A stretch of 64,000 bases of DNA from a bacterium (lineage in GTDB: Bacteria > T1Sed10-126), in the NCBI GenBank assembly GCA_003554945.1, contig PWHN01000102.1:22935-86934 (forward strand). Direction: 5' to 3'. How positions within the stretch are numbered: position 1 is the first letter of the stretch; each line of letters begins with the position of its first letter. The notes under the pieces are model-generated. The model saw only the letters and a list, made by a program, of their open reading frames with translations, was not told where the DNA came from and did not search any database. Of the stretch, positions 18,323 through 28,273 are shown one piece after another. Both the position numbers and the translations under genes were made by a program.

Positions 18323-19741
18323 TTGGCCTTATCGGAAAAAAATAGTTCCTATCGTAAACATAGTCAAAAAATGGATAAAAGATGGGATAACTTTCAGGAA
18401 ATTTTTCGTGAGCGTATCGGAGACCGGCAGTTCCAGGTTTTTGGAAGCATGCTTGAATTGGTTGACATCAACGACAACAAAGTTGAAATGAAAACTCCTC
18501 AGGATTTTCACCGGGACTGGTTGCTTGAAAAACATCGAGACGCTTTTGAAGAGAGTTTCGAGCTAGCCTTTGGCCCTGAAAAGGATTATAAAATCAACGT
18601 TGATAAATCAACTACAACTGAGGTTGGCAAAACAATTTCTTCCCCGGAAACAACCAGTGCCCCTCAATCTACAAATTCTCAAAAGGAAAAAAAAGTTTTT
18701 CCTTTTGCTAAGAAAAGACAGTTAAACCCTTCATACACATTTGAAAATTTTGTCGTTGGAAATTCTAACAACTATGCCTATTCAGCCGCGCAAGCGGTGG
18801 CTGAAAATCCTGCTGAAGGTTACAATCCTTTATTTTTACACGGCGACGTCGGCCTGGGCAAGACCCATCTGCTCCAGGCTATTGGTCATCGGGTAAGCGA
18901 TCTCTGGGAACAGGCAGCGGTAAAATATGTATCAGCTGAAAAATTCACCAACGAAATAATTCAGGCAATTCAGGAGCACAACCGCAAGGAATTTAAATAC
19001 CGTTACCGTAATATTGATCTGCTTCTGGTCGATGACGTTCAGTTTTTTGCCCAGACAGAACGGGCTCAGGAGGAGTTTTTTCATACTTTTAACGCACTTT
19101 ATGAAAGCGGCAAGGGAATAGCCCTCTGTAGTGATCGACCTCCCCAGGAGATTTCTTTACTTGAGGAGCGCCTGCGGAATCGGTTTGAAATGGGCTTTAT
19201 TGTCGACATCCAACCCCCTGATTATGAAACGCGAGTTGCTATTCTACGAAATAAAGCCAATCAGGCGGGCATTGCTCTCTCTGACGAAATAATTCATACA
19301 ATTGCTGAGAACATAACTAATAACGTGCGTGCCCTGGAAGGCAGCTTAAACCAGCTTACTATCATGAGCTCCTTTTCAGACGAGGAGATCACTCCAAATA
19401 TGATTAAGTCCAGGCTGGCCAGTTTTATGCAGGCTGATCAACGACTCCAAACTGAAGTTGTTACCGTTGACGCCATACAGGAGGCGGTGGCCGAACACTT
19501 CAGCGTCTCAATTGCTAATTTAAAATCCAAAAAGCGAACCAAAGCTATTGCTTATCCTCGACAGATAGCAATGTTTCTCTGCCGGGAGCTAACTGACAGC
19601 TCCTACGCTGATATTGGCGAGGCCTTTGGTGGTCGTGATCACTCGACCGTCATTCACGGTGAGAACAAGATTTCCGATGAACTGGAAAACAATAACGTAG
19701 AAATAAAATCGCACCTGGAAAAAATCAAATCTCTTCTTTAA
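18323..19741 (+). CDS. dnaA: Chromosomal replication initiator DnaA
   Basis: This 472-residue AAA+ initiator opens the origin and loads the replisome. Domain I covers about residues 15-95 and a short Gln/Ser/Thr linker about 95-130. The AAA+ domain has Walker A GDVGLGKT near 174 and Walker B LLLVDDVQFF. Domain IV carries the DNA-binding signature GGRDHSTVIHG. The frame also offers GTG 18314, but GGAG at 18311-18314 overlaps that codon and is 8 bases from the TTG at 18323, so TTG is preferred. DnaA boxes flank the gene on both sides. Confidence 0.95.
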   Translation: MALSEKNSSYRKHSQKMDKRWDNFQEIFRERIGDRQFQVFGSMLELVDINDNKVEMKTPQDFHRDWLLEKHRDAFEESFELAFGPEKDYKINVDKSTTTEVGKTISSPETTSAPQSTNSQKEKKVFPFAKKRQLNPSYTFENFVVGNSNNYAYSAAQAVAENPAEGYNPLFLHGDVGLGKTHLLQAIGHRVSDLWEQAAVKYVSAEKFTNEIIQAIQEHNRKEFKYRYRNIDLLLVDDVQFFAQTERAQEEFFHTFNALYESGKGIALCSDRPPQEISLLEERLRNRFEMGFIVDIQPPDYETRVAILRNKANQAGIALSDEIIHTIAENITNNVRALEGSLNQLTIMSSFSDEEITPNMIKSRLASFMQADQRLQTEVVTVDAIQEAVAEHFSVSIANLKSKKRTKAIAYPRQIAMFLCRELTDSSYADIGEAFGGRDHSTVIHGENKISDELENNNVEIKSHLEKIKSLL

Positions 19742-20192
19742 TTCTGCTCTTTATTTCTAATCCTCCCTCTAACAACTATTTTTTGCTCTAACAGGTTGCA
19801 TTCCACTTGCGCAATGTAATTATAAAATCTACAATTTAACGGCTGGGTAAAATTTTTTTAGACAGTCGTAAATTATTTCTGAACTATCGATGTCAAAAGA
19901 CTTTTCAGCAGGCCAAAAATCCAGGTTTTTGGCTATAAATTTATACATTTTTTGACTGTTTAAAATATGTGCAAAACTGCTGTTAACAGATTGGGGATAA
20001 CCGTGGACAAGTTGCTATTTTGGTAACTTTCCCACAATTGGTCGTTTTTATCCCCGGTAATGTTAATACTTTACTAACAGAAATTATTCGCAAATTACGC
20101 TACTTAGGACATTTATCAACTAATCCACAGGTACTACTACTACTGCTGTTTATATAAATAAATTAGAAGTTAGTAGTAAAAGGAGGAGAAAA
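19742..20192. promoter_or_regulatory. oriC: Origin region between dnaA and dnaN, with DnaA-trio and AT-rich unwinding element
   Basis: Candidate boxes are TGGGGATAA (19992-20000), TTATCCCCG (20048-20056), TTATCAACT (20113-20121) and TAATCCACA (20121-20129), the last two touching. Directly after comes GG and then TAC TAC TAC TAC TGC TGT (20132-20149), followed by the AT-rich TTTATATAAATAAATTAG. This order of DnaA box, short GC spacer, trinucleotide TAC repeats and AT-rich DNA is the known layout of the DnaA-trio basal unwinding system. AGGAGG at 20181-20186 belongs to dnaN. Confidence 0.8.
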
Positions 20193-21311
20193 ATGAAGTT
20201 TTCAGCAACAAGAGCCATACTTGAAGAAGCACTCACAACGATCAGTGGAGCGGTGACATCATCGAGCAGTTTACCAGTTCTTGAACACGTATTAATTGAG
20301 GTGGACGGGAACAATCTCATTTTAAAAGCAACAGATCTTGAACTGTCACTTGAGACAGAGGGAAAAATTAGTGGTGAAAGTGACGGCAGCTGTTCAGTGC
20401 CCGCCAGGAAATTTCAAAATCTTGTCCAATCTTTGCCTTCAGCGGAGACGGAACTATCTTTAGAACTTACTGATGATGAACAGGTAAAGATGACTGTAGA
20501 TGAAATCAACTCAGAGTTCCTTCTGCCAGTCCTGCCCAGTGACGAGTTTCCGGGGCTTCCGGAACCTGAGTCGCAAAATCTTGAGCTTAACTTTAAACTC
20601 TCCTGCGACAAGCTAATCGACATGCTGCGAAACACTCAATTTGCCGCCTCAACGGATGCCACCCGTGGTTACCTTGGCGGAGTTCTATTTGACCTTGGTG
20701 AAAAAGAGCTAACTGTAGTCGCAACCGATTCTCACCGGCTTGCCCTACATAAGCTTGAGTACAGCGAAAAAGCCCCGGCCAAAGGATCAATTTTAGTCCC
20801 GGTTGGCGCTATAAAGGAGCTTGTCAAAATTCTTCCCGAAGAAGGGGAAGTTAAAGTGGTAAGCGACGGCAATTTAACTGAATTTATCTTTGACGGTTCT
20901 CGGCTCGTCAGCCGCTTGATCAACGAAGAATTTCCTGACTATCACAGGGTTATACCGGATGATTACGAGAATCGTACGACTATAGATTGCAGACGTATGC
21001 TTGACGCGGTAAAGCGTGTCTCGCTGGTTGCTGACGAGAAGACCCGTCGGTTGATTCTTGACTTCTCAGCCGGTGAGCTTACCGTGAAAGCCGAAAATAC
21101 TGAAGAAGGCCAGGGTGAGGAAAAATTGAGTATTGACGGCAATGCTAACCTGAAGATTGCCTTTAACGGTGATTATCTTGCCGAAGTCCTCAAACATATA
21201 AGTGACAACCAGATTCATCTTGACTTGATTTCCGCTGACAGTCCAGGGACGTTTCGTCCCATGGAAGCCGAGGATTACCTCTATATTGTAATGCCCATGC
21301 GGCTTACCTGA
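20193..21311 (+). CDS. dnaN: DNA polymerase III beta subunit (sliding clamp)
   Basis: This 372-residue ring-forming clamp tethers polymerase III to DNA. The three-domain DnaN pattern is clear, for example TDLELSLETEG, ATDSHRLALHKLEY and the C-terminal ending YLYIVMPMRLT, which includes the conserved final (M/L)P(M/L)R. A strong AGGAGG lies upstream of ATG 20193. The recF gene follows after 11 bases without an intervening yaaA-type gene. Confidence 0.96.
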   Translation: MKFSATRAILEEALTTISGAVTSSSSLPVLEHVLIEVDGNNLILKATDLELSLETEGKISGESDGSCSVPARKFQNLVQSLPSAETELSLELTDDEQVKMTVDEINSEFLLPVLPSDEFPGLPEPESQNLELNFKLSCDKLIDMLRNTQFAASTDATRGYLGGVLFDLGEKELTVVATDSHRLALHKLEYSEKAPAKGSILVPVGAIKELVKILPEEGEVKVVSDGNLTEFIFDGSRLVSRLINEEFPDYHRVIPDDYENRTTIDCRRMLDAVKRVSLVADEKTRRLILDFSAGELTVKAENTEEGQGEEKLSIDGNANLKIAFNGDYLAEVLKHISDNQIHLDLISADSPGTFRPMEAEDYLYIVMPMRLT

Positions 21312-21322
21312 TTCGCGACCTT

Positions 21323-22399
21323 GTGCCTTTACGTAAGCTTTATATTTCACAATTTCGTAATCACAGCTTTAAAGAGGTAAAATTCCCCCCGGGGTCGAGT
21401 GCACTTACTGGTAACAATGGCAGCGGCAAGACGGCTATTTTAGAAGCAGCAAGATATTTATCCGTCGGTCGAAGTTACCGCTCCCGTTACGATCACGAAG
21501 TAATAAAGTGGGGCCAGAACAATTTTACTGTCCGCGGGGAATTTGAAGATGCTCCCGTGGAAAGTATTGCTATTCGTTATCACTATTCCTCGACTAACCG
21601 CGGTCAGAAACAGGTCTACGTTGATGATGAACAGTTGACCCGGCTTTCAAAATTGCAGGGTCTCTTTCCCACCGTTATTAATTATCCTGAATTAACCCGT
21701 CTGTTAACCGGTTCTCCTGCCGGAAGACGAGAGTTTATGAACGCTTTACTCGGTCAGATTTCCCTTGATTACATCGATAACCTCAAATCTTATAAGCAGG
21801 CTTTAAATCAACGTAACTCTCTTTTGAAACAGTCGCAGCCGGACGAGCTTCTGCTTGCTCAGTATGAGGAGCGTCTTGCTACCTCTGCGAAAATAATACG
21901 CGAACAGCGGAATCAGCTCTTAAACTGGCTGGAGAAACGATTGATAAAAGAGCAGGAATTTTTAGCGGCTGATCTACTGCCCGAGCTGAGTCTGGTTTAC
22001 GACGCCGGACTTGATGAAAAGGATATTCGTCTTCAGTTTGAACGTGAGCGACCAAAAGCTATGCGCCGCAGCTACACGACTATAGGGGTTCAGCGTGACG
22101 ACTGGAAACTGGTCGACAGCTCCGGCAGGGAACTGAAAGAATTCGCGTCGCGCGGCGAGTTGAAGTTGATTCTTGCTGCTCTTAAATTTGTTGAGGCTCG
22201 TTTTCTGGAAGAAAAAACAGGCCGTCGTCCCACTTTTCTGGTTGATGATTTTAGCGCTGAGCTTGACGTTCGTCATCAAAAAAAAGTGCTCTCCAGAAAT
22301 AGAGAGTTAAACTATCAGTTCTTATGCAGCGGAGTTAAAATGGCTTCAGAAGTTTCAGTGAACCAGGTCATAAAGGTGGAAGATTTTAATGGTAGATAA
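21323..22399 (+). CDS. recF: DNA replication and repair protein RecF
   Basis: This 358-residue SMC-like ATPase helps load RecA at gaps. Walker A GNNGSGKTAI (about residues 31-40), the signature region FASRGELK and Walker B FLVDDFSAELD are present. The start is GTG 21323, matching the family N-terminus (LYISQFRNHS). The end overlaps the DUF721/DciA gene by 11 bases. Confidence 0.93.
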   Translation: MPLRKLYISQFRNHSFKEVKFPPGSSALTGNNGSGKTAILEAARYLSVGRSYRSRYDHEVIKWGQNNFTVRGEFEDAPVESIAIRYHYSSTNRGQKQVYVDDEQLTRLSKLQGLFPTVINYPELTRLLTGSPAGRREFMNALLGQISLDYIDNLKSYKQALNQRNSLLKQSQPDELLLAQYEERLATSAKIIREQRNQLLNWLEKRLIKEQEFLAADLLPELSLVYDAGLDEKDIRLQFERERPKAMRRSYTTIGVQRDDWKLVDSSGRELKEFASRGELKLILAALKFVEARFLEEKTGRRPTFLVDDFSAELDVRHQKKVLSRNRELNYQFLCSGVKMASEVSVNQVIKVEDFNGR

Positions 22400-22670
22400 G
22401 CTGGGAGATGTTCTCGAAGAAATGCTGGCAAAGAAAAATATGCGGGAAAAGATCGATGTCGCCCGGCTTACGGAGGAGTGGGAAGAAATTGTCGGTGGGC
22501 TCTTCTCTGCACACGTGGAGGTTGTAAAAATTACCAACGGCCGCTTGCTTCTGAGGGCCTCCGACCCGGGCTGGAGTCACCAGGCGGAAATGATGAAGCT
22601 GAACATAAAGAAGGCGATAAACAATCATTTTGACTACCAGCTTGTAAAAGAAATAAGAGTTGTAAATTAG
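22389..22670 (+). CDS. dciA: DciA-like protein (DUF721), putative DnaB helicase loader
   Basis: This 93-residue protein matches the DUF721 pattern: a helical start, then LTEEWEEIVGGLFSAHVEVV and a KH-like fold with LLLRASDPGWSHQAEMMK. DciA proteins recruit or load the replicative helicase in bacteria without a DnaC/DnaI loader. Its place between recF and gyrB in the origin operon supports a replication role. Whether this organism also has DnaI is not visible. Confidence 0.75.
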   Translation: MVDKLGDVLEEMLAKKNMREKIDVARLTEEWEEIVGGLFSAHVEVVKITNGRLLLRASDPGWSHQAEMMKLNIKKAINNHFDYQLVKEIRVVN

Positions 22671-22689
22671 TGGAGATTGCTGGACTTTT

Positions 22690-22727
22690 CCCGCGCGTAC
22701 ATATACAATTATGTGCGCAATCGCGGG
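22690..22727 (+). promoter_or_regulatory. Strong hairpin in the dciA-gyrB gap
   Basis: CCCGCG (22690-22695) pairs with CGCGGG (22722-22727), and inside it CGTACATA (22696-22703) pairs with TATGTGCG (22710-22717) with one G-U pair, a 6-base loop and a 4-base bulge on the right. It is not followed by a T-run, so it is not a standard terminator. It may be a leader structure of gyrB. Confidence 0.5.
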
Positions 22728-22783
22728 CGGAAATTGATTGCGTTCACAGTAAAAAATATCCTCAGAATATCGGACTGATTTAA

Positions 22784-24679
22784 ATGGCAAAAACAGAGTA
22801 CGCTTCTGACAAAATTAAGGTGCTTGAAGGCTTGGAAGCGGTTAAAAAACGTCCCGGGATGTATATTGGTTCTACTGATCAGCGGGGCCTGCACCACCTG
22901 GTCTACGAAGTAATCGACAACAGTATTGACGAGGCGATGGCCGGTTACTGCGATAATATTGAGGTAATTATTGACGAGGAGAACCACGTAACAGTCTCCG
23001 ACAACGGCCGCGGTGTGCCGGTCGACGAGCATCCGAAATATGGAGTCTCGGGCGTTGAGGTGGTAATGACACGTTTGCACGCCGGTGGCAAATTTGATTC
23101 CAGTTCTTATGAAATCAGCGGTGGTTTGCACGGCGTTGGTGTTTCGGTGGTAAATGCTCTTTCTTCCGAGTTGGAGGTAACTGTAGAGAAAAATGACAAA
23201 AAATATTATCAGAAGTTTGAAGAAGGACATCCTGTTGACCCTCTTGAAGTAATCGGCAGCTCGGAAAGCCGTGGGACAACAGTCCGTTTTAAACCCAATC
23301 CTGAGGTCTTTGAAACTCTTCAGTTTAACTCCGAGACGCTGGCCAAAAAATTTCGCGAAATTGCCTACCTGAACAGCGGCTTGCGGATTACATTCCAGAA
23401 TGAGCTGGATGACACTGACGAAAATTTTTACTACGAACGTGGAATTAGTGAGTTTGTGGAGTATTTGAACAGAAATTTTGATCCGCTGCACGAGGAAGTA
23501 ATATTTTTTGATGATGATGTCAACGGAATCAATGTTAAGCTGGCTTTTCAGTATGCGGTTGATTCTTACAAGGACCGCATATTCGCCTTTGCCAACAACA
23601 TTAACACCCACGAGGGTGGGACCCATCTTACCGGTCTAAAGACTGCCCTGACCCGGGTGGTTAACCGTTATGCAGAGGCTAACAATTTACTCGACGACGA
23701 GAGTTTAAAAGGCGAAGATATTCGTGAGGGACTTACGGCAATACTCAGTGTTTTAATTCCTGAACCACAATTTGAGGGTCAGACAAAGACAAAGCTGGGG
23801 AACAGTGAAGCACGCGGGGCTGTTGAGTCGGTGATCAGTAATAAGCTCGAGATATATCTGAACGAACAGCCCTCTGTTGCCAAGAAAATTGTTCAGAAAG
23901 CTAAGGCCGCCGCTGAAGCACGCTGTGCCGCACAAAAAGCTAAGAAGTTAACACGTCGTAAGTCCGTCCTGCGGTCCACTTCCCTGCCCGGTAAGCTGGC
24001 TGACTGCTCGAGCCGGGATCCGGAGGAGTGTGAGTTATTCATTGTCGAGGGAGATTCTGCAGGCGGTAGCGCCAAGCAAGGACGCAACCGGGAGTTTCAG
24101 GCTATTTTACCGTTGAAAGGAAAAATACTTAACGTCGAGAAGGCCCGTATTAATCGCATACTGGACAATGATGAGATCCAGGCGATGATTACCGCCCTGG
24201 GCACCGGTATAGGCGAAGAGGAGTTTGACATCTCTCGGCTCCGTTATCACAAGATAATCATAATGACTGACGCTGACGTTGACGGTGCCCATATTCGAAC
24301 ACTTCTGCTCACTCTTTATTTTCGCTACTTGCGCGACCTGATTGAAGAGGGCTATCTTTACATAGCACAGCCGCCTCTTTATCGAGTTGCTAAAAATGGT
24401 CGTGTCCAGTACGTTTACAAGGAAAAACATCTTGCCGAAACGCTGGATCAGTTTAACGGTAAGCCAAAAATTCAACGTTATAAGGGGCTGGGCGAGATGA
24501 ATCCCGGCCAGCTTTTAGATACAACGCTTGACCCTGAGAAACGAGTTCTAAAACAGGTGAGGCTTGAAGATGCGGTGGAAGCCGACGAGCTGTTCACGAC
24601 GTTGATGGGGGATGACGTTCAGCCCCGGCGGGAATTTATTGAAAAACATGCAAACGAAGTTACTAACTTAGACGTCTGA
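22784..24679 (+). CDS. gyrB: DNA gyrase subunit B
   Basis: This 631-residue short (Gram-positive type) GyrB forms the ATPase half of gyrase. The GHKL ATP site ([32 protein letters not shown]), the TOPRIM motif [13 protein letters not shown] with [13 protein letters not shown], and the C-terminal [10 protein letters not shown] are intact. The ATG at 22784 follows a structured leader and has only a weak ribosome site. gyrA begins 10 bases after the stop. Confidence 0.97.
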   Translation: MAKTEYASDKIKVLEGLEAVKKRPGMYIGSTDQRGLHHLVYEVIDNSIDEAMAGYCDNIEVIIDEENHVTVSDNGRGVPVDEHPKYGVSGVEVVMTRLHAGGKFDSSSYEISGGLHGVGVSVVNALSSELEVTVEKNDKKYYQKFEEGHPVDPLEVIGSSESRGTTVRFKPNPEVFETLQFNSETLAKKFREIAYLNSGLRITFQNELDDTDENFYYERGISEFVEYLNRNFDPLHEEVIFFDDDVNGINVKLAFQYAVDSYKDRIFAFANNINTHEGGTHLTGLKTALTRVVNRYAEANNLLDDESLKGEDIREGLTAILSVLIPEPQFEGQTKTKLGNSEARGAVESVISNKLEIYLNEQPSVAKKIVQKAKAAAEARCAAQKAKKLTRRKSVLRSTSLPGKLADCSSRDPEECELFIVEGDSAGGSAKQGRNREFQAILPLKGKILNVEKARINRILDNDEIQAMITALGTGIGEEEFDISRLRYHKIIIMTDADVDGAHIRTLLLTLYFRYLRDLIEEGYLYIAQPPLYRVAKNGRVQYVYKEKHLAETLDQFNGKPKIQRYKGLGEMNPGQLLDTTLDPEKRVLKQVRLEDAVEADELFTTLMGDDVQPRREFIEKHANEVTNLDV

Positions 24680-24689
24680 GGGATATATA

Positions 24690-27152
24690 ATGACAGTTGA
24701 AGCAGACCAGGCCGGCGGTGGCCGTATAGAAACCGCCTACGTTGAAGAAGAGATAAAGGATTCCTACATTGATTACGCGATGAGCGTTATCGTTGGGCGA
24801 GCTTTACCCGACGTTCGCGATGGGTTAAAACCGGTCCATCGCCGTATTTTATACGCAATGAATGAACTCAGTCTCTACTACAATCGGCCCCACAAGAAGA
24901 GCGCCCGTATTGTCGGTGAAGTGCTGGGTAAATTTCACCCCCACGGTGATACCGCCGTTTACGACACCCTGGTTCGCATGGCCCAGGATTTTTCTCTTCG
25001 TTACCCACTGGTCGACGGCCAGGGGAATTTTGGCAGCATTGACGGCGACAATCCGGCTGCCATGCGTTACACCGAGGCCCGCCTTGCTAAAATTTCCAAT
25101 GAAATGCTTGCTGATATCGAAGAGGAAACGGTAGAGTTCAGACCTAATTTTGATGAGTCCATGCATGAGCCTGAGGTGCTGCCGGCCCGTCTGCCCAACC
25201 TGCTGGTTAACGGTTCTTCGGGGATAGCCGTTGGCATGGCAACTAACATTCCTCCTCATAACCTAACCGAGGTCCTGGACGCTGTCGACTACCAGTTGCA
25301 TAATCCTGACTGCTCGATCGAGGAGCTGATGGATTTTATTCCCGGTCCTGATTTTCCAACCGGTGGTCTTATCTGTTCTAAAAAGGGTCTGCGGGAGATG
25401 TACGAGACGGGACGTGGCAAAATTATTATGCGCGGCATAGTTGAGGTGGTTGAGCGTGATGGTAAGTCGGACAGAATAATCATATCCGAGATTCCTTACG
25501 GCGTGAACAAGGCGAAGATGATTGAAAAGATAGCAGATCGAGTCAAAGCTGAAAAAATTGAAGGAATAAGTGACGTTCGTGACGAGTCTGATCGCCATGG
25601 AATTCGGGTCGTTGTTGAACTCAAGCGTGGAGCTAATCCCGAGGTGGTTCGTAATCAGCTTTTTAAATACACCCGGCTTGAACATACCTTTGGTGCTCAG
25701 ATGCTGGCGCTTGTTGACGGTGAACCGGTTGTTCTCAGTCTGAAGCAGATAATTGGTCACTTTATCGAGCATCGTTTTACCGTAATTCGACGCCGCACCC
25801 GCTACCGGCTGGAAAAAGCCAGACGCCGCGCTCATATTTTAGAGGGTTACTTAATTGCTATCGCCAACATTGACGAGGTAGTAAAAATTATCAAACAGTC
25901 TGCGGGTCCGGAAGAGGCTGGCAAAGAACTTCAGTCAACATTTGAGGTAACGGAGGAGCAGGCGACAGCTATCCTGCGCATGCAGTTGCAGCGCTTGACT
26001 TCGCTTGAGGCTGAAAAAGTTGAGTCCGAACACGAACAGTTACTGGCTGACATTGAAGATTACGAGGATATTCTTGGCGATGACAACCGGGTGAAAGAAA
26101 TTATTAGCGAGGAGCTGTCCGAGCTTGAGGAAGATTACGGCGACGAACGGCGCACTCAGTTCAGTGATCAACCGCTGGACGTGACCAAAGAGGATTTGAT
26201 TGATGACAAGCCCGCCATTTTTACGCTCTCCGATCAGGGCTATATTAAACGCACTGATCCCAATAAATTTCGTCTCCAGCGCCGCGGTGGTCGTGGTATA
26301 TACGGTGCTGATCCAAAAGAGGGCGACTATATAAGTCGAGTCTTCTCCGCCTACACGCACGACTATCTGCTCGTCTTTACATCCCGCGGTATATGTTACT
26401 GGCTCAAGGGCTACGATGTTCCTGAAGGCGGCCGCCGCACCCGGGGAACTCCAATAATTAACCTGATTGACATTCGGCCTGACGAGGAAGTCATGGCCAT
26501 GATTCCCCTGGCTGAATTGAACGAGGGTTACCTTGTCATGGCAACTGCTTCCGGTCGTGTGAAAAAGACCGATCTGAAAGCCTATAGCCGTCCCCGCCGC
26601 GGTGGAATTATAGGTATAGATTTAACAGATGATGATGCCCTTGTTTCCGTCTGTAGAACCAGTGGCACCGATGATTTGCTGCTGGCCAGCGCCGGTGGCT
26701 ACGCCATTCGGTTTTCGGAAAAAGATGTTCGCCCGACCGGGCGTGGCACCCAGGGAGTTAAAGGAATTAATCTGCAGGCCGGTGACCGGGTCGTCGGTGT
26801 TGCACCTGTCCAGGCTGATAAAGAGCTTTTAACTGTCTGTGAAAACGGTTATGGTAAACGTACAGCTTTTGATGAATACCGGCCTCAGACCCGCGGTGGT
26901 AAGGGATTGGTTAACCTGAAGAATAAAGAGCGCACCGGTGATGTGGTTACTGTTCGTTCTGTTGCTTCTGATGACGAGTTAATCTGTATTTCTGATCGGG
27001 GCATCATCCTGCGCATGGAAGCTGAAGAAGTCAGTCAGATTGGTCGACCCACCCAGGGTGTTAAGGTGATGCGAGTCATGGAAAATCAACGTATCACTGA
27101 CGTTTCAGTGGCCGTGCGAGAACGTCAGGAGGAGGAAGAGGAGAATGAGTGA
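24690..27152 (+). CDS. gyrA: DNA gyrase subunit A
   Basis: This 820-residue subunit cuts and rejoins DNA. The catalytic tyrosine is Tyr127 (in [10 protein letters not shown]). The quinolone-determining segment reads [10 protein letters not shown], with Thr88 where E. coli has Ser83. The GyrA box QRRGGRG, which allows negative supercoiling, opens the C-terminal beta-pinwheel, followed by its repeated blades. The tail is acidic ([10 protein letters not shown]). The last eight bases overlap the next ORF. Confidence 0.97.
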   Translation: MTVEADQAGGGRIETAYVEEEIKDSYIDYAMSVIVGRALPDVRDGLKPVHRRILYAMNELSLYYNRPHKKSARIVGEVLGKFHPHGDTAVYDTLVRMAQDFSLRYPLVDGQGNFGSIDGDNPAAMRYTEARLAKISNEMLADIEEETVEFRPNFDESMHEPEVLPARLPNLLVNGSSGIAVGMATNIPPHNLTEVLDAVDYQLHNPDCSIEELMDFIPGPDFPTGGLICSKKGLREMYETGRGKIIMRGIVEVVERDGKSDRIIISEIPYGVNKAKMIEKIADRVKAEKIEGISDVRDESDRHGIRVVVELKRGANPEVVRNQLFKYTRLEHTFGAQMLALVDGEPVVLSLKQIIGHFIEHRFTVIRRRTRYRLEKARRRAHILEGYLIAIANIDEVVKIIKQSAGPEEAGKELQSTFEVTEEQATAILRMQLQRLTSLEAEKVESEHEQLLADIEDYEDILGDDNRVKEIISEELSELEEDYGDERRTQFSDQPLDVTKEDLIDDKPAIFTLSDQGYIKRTDPNKFRLQRRGGRGIYGADPKEGDYISRVFSAYTHDYLLVFTSRGICYWLKGYDVPEGGRRTRGTPIINLIDIRPDEEVMAMIPLAELNEGYLVMATASGRVKKTDLKAYSRPRRGGIIGIDLTDDDALVSVCRTSGTDDLLLASAGGYAIRFSEKDVRPTGRGTQGVKGINLQAGDRVVGVAPVQADKELLTVCENGYGKRTAFDEYRPQTRGGKGLVNLKNKERTGDVVTVRSVASDDELICISDRGIILRMEAEEVSQIGRPTQGVKVMRVMENQRITDVSVAVRERQEEEEENE

Positions 27153-27393
27153 AGCTGAGCTAAAATACTACCGGCACGAACAGGAAATTCCTGAAGTGGG
27201 TAAAGCAATCAGTATTTATGAGTGTGAAGTTAGCGATTCTGCGCTACTTGTTCAACGTTTTGTCACTCATGTGCCCGAGAGCGGTGATTATGATCGGATG
27301 ACTGTTGACTGGGCGATGGAACTTGTCCGTGATGATGTGGTCGAAGTAAGCGCTGAGGAGTTTGAGCAGCTATGGGAGCTGGACGGTGAGTGA
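27145..27393 (+). CDS. Small acidic protein of unknown function between gyrA and hpnC
   Basis: This 82-residue acidic protein is not recognised. Visible parts are an N-terminal segment [19 protein letters not shown], two or three probable beta-strands ([20 protein letters not shown]), and an acidic helical end ([17 protein letters not shown]). There is no membrane segment or cysteine pair. It overlaps gyrA by 8 bases (start) and hpnC by 8 bases (end), so it is translated within the same transcript; the preceding GGAGGAAGAGGAG may serve as its ribosome site. The overlaps on both sides argue that it is a real gene. Confidence 0.65.
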   Translation: MSEAELKYYRHEQEIPEVGKAISIYECEVSDSALLVQRFVTHVPESGDYDRMTVDWAMELVRDDVVEVSAEEFEQLWELDGE

Positions 27394-28273
27394 CCGGCGC
27401 TCCCTAGATTTAAAAGTTGAAGATATAGATGCCGCCCGGCGTCACTGCCGTCGCCTGGCCTCCAGTCACTACGAAAATTTTACCGTAGTCCTACCCCTGC
27501 TTAACTCGAAGTTACGGCAGGATCTCGCCAATATTTACGCTTACTGTCGCTGGGTTGACGATCTTGCAGACAGGGATTTACCGGCTGAAGAAATACTTTC
27601 AGACCTCGATAAATTTGAAACCATGCTTGTCGCCACTGTTGACGGCTCCCCTCCGACTCATCCTGTTTTTCTTGCCCTGCAGGAGACGATAGAACGCCGT
27701 CGTCTCAAAGCCCGGCCATTTTATGATTTGATCTCCGCTTTCCGTCAGGACCAGCAAAAAAAAGAATACGAAACTTTTACCGAACTGGTCGATTACAGCC
27801 GCCGCAGCGCCGCGCCGGTTGGCCGCCTGGTGCTCGACTGTTTCGAGGCCCGCAGCGATTTAACCGAGCATTACGCTGACGCCACTTCGATTGCACTGCA
27901 GCTTGTTAATTTCTGGGCCGACGTCCCGATCGATCTTGACCTTGGTCGTATTTATCTCCCCCGCGCGGACCGCCGCCGTTTTGGTGTCAGCCGCCAGGAG
28001 CTGGAAGCCGGCAAAGTGAACGATTCTTTCGCCCGACTGATGTCCTTTGAAATCGAACGCACCCGTGACTGGTTGCGCGTAGGATGGGAGCTGGTTGATC
28101 AACTGGACTTTCCCCTGTCTCTGGCGGTTCAGCTCTTCAATGCCGGAGGTTGGAAAGTGCTGGATAAAATTGAAGCTAACGGTTACGATGTTTTTAGCCG
28201 CCGCCGGACTTTAAATAGGCGCGATAAAATTATCCTTCTCTTGAAGGGAGCGTGGGCCTCTCTTGTCGGATAA
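27386..28273 (+). CDS. hpnC: Hydroxysqualene synthase-like protein HpnC (squalene/phytoene synthase family)
   Basis: This 295-residue trans-isoprenyl synthase fold protein is related to HpnC, which converts presqualene diphosphate to hydroxysqualene. The first Asp-rich motif is YCRWVDDLAD and the second is NFWADVPIDLDLGRIYLP, the pattern that separates HpnC from HpnD. GTG 27386 is preferred over the frame's first codon because GGAGCTGG precedes it and it overlaps the stop of the small ORF. It heads hpnC-hpnD-hpnE, and all junctions overlap. The alternative, a C30 or C40 carotenoid synthase, is less likely given the three-gene set. Confidence 0.85.
   Translation: MSDRRSLDLKVEDIDAARRHCRRLASSHYENFTVVLPLLNSKLRQDLANIYAYCRWVDDLADRDLPAEEILSDLDKFETMLVATVDGSPPTHPVFLALQETIERRRLKARPFYDLISAFRQDQQKKEYETFTELVDYSRRSAAPVGRLVLDCFEARSDLTEHYADATSIALQLVNFWADVPIDLDLGRIYLPRADRRRFGVSRQELEAGKVNDSFARLMSFEIERTRDWLRVGWELVDQLDFPLSLAVQLFNAGGWKVLDKIEANGYDVFSRRRTLNRRDKIILLLKGAWASLVG

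Noticed and set aside
22709-23626. Minus-strand ORF of 305 codons opposite gyrB
   Set aside because: It lies fully antisense to the conserved gyrB N-terminal domain, has no recognisable domain and no ribosome site.
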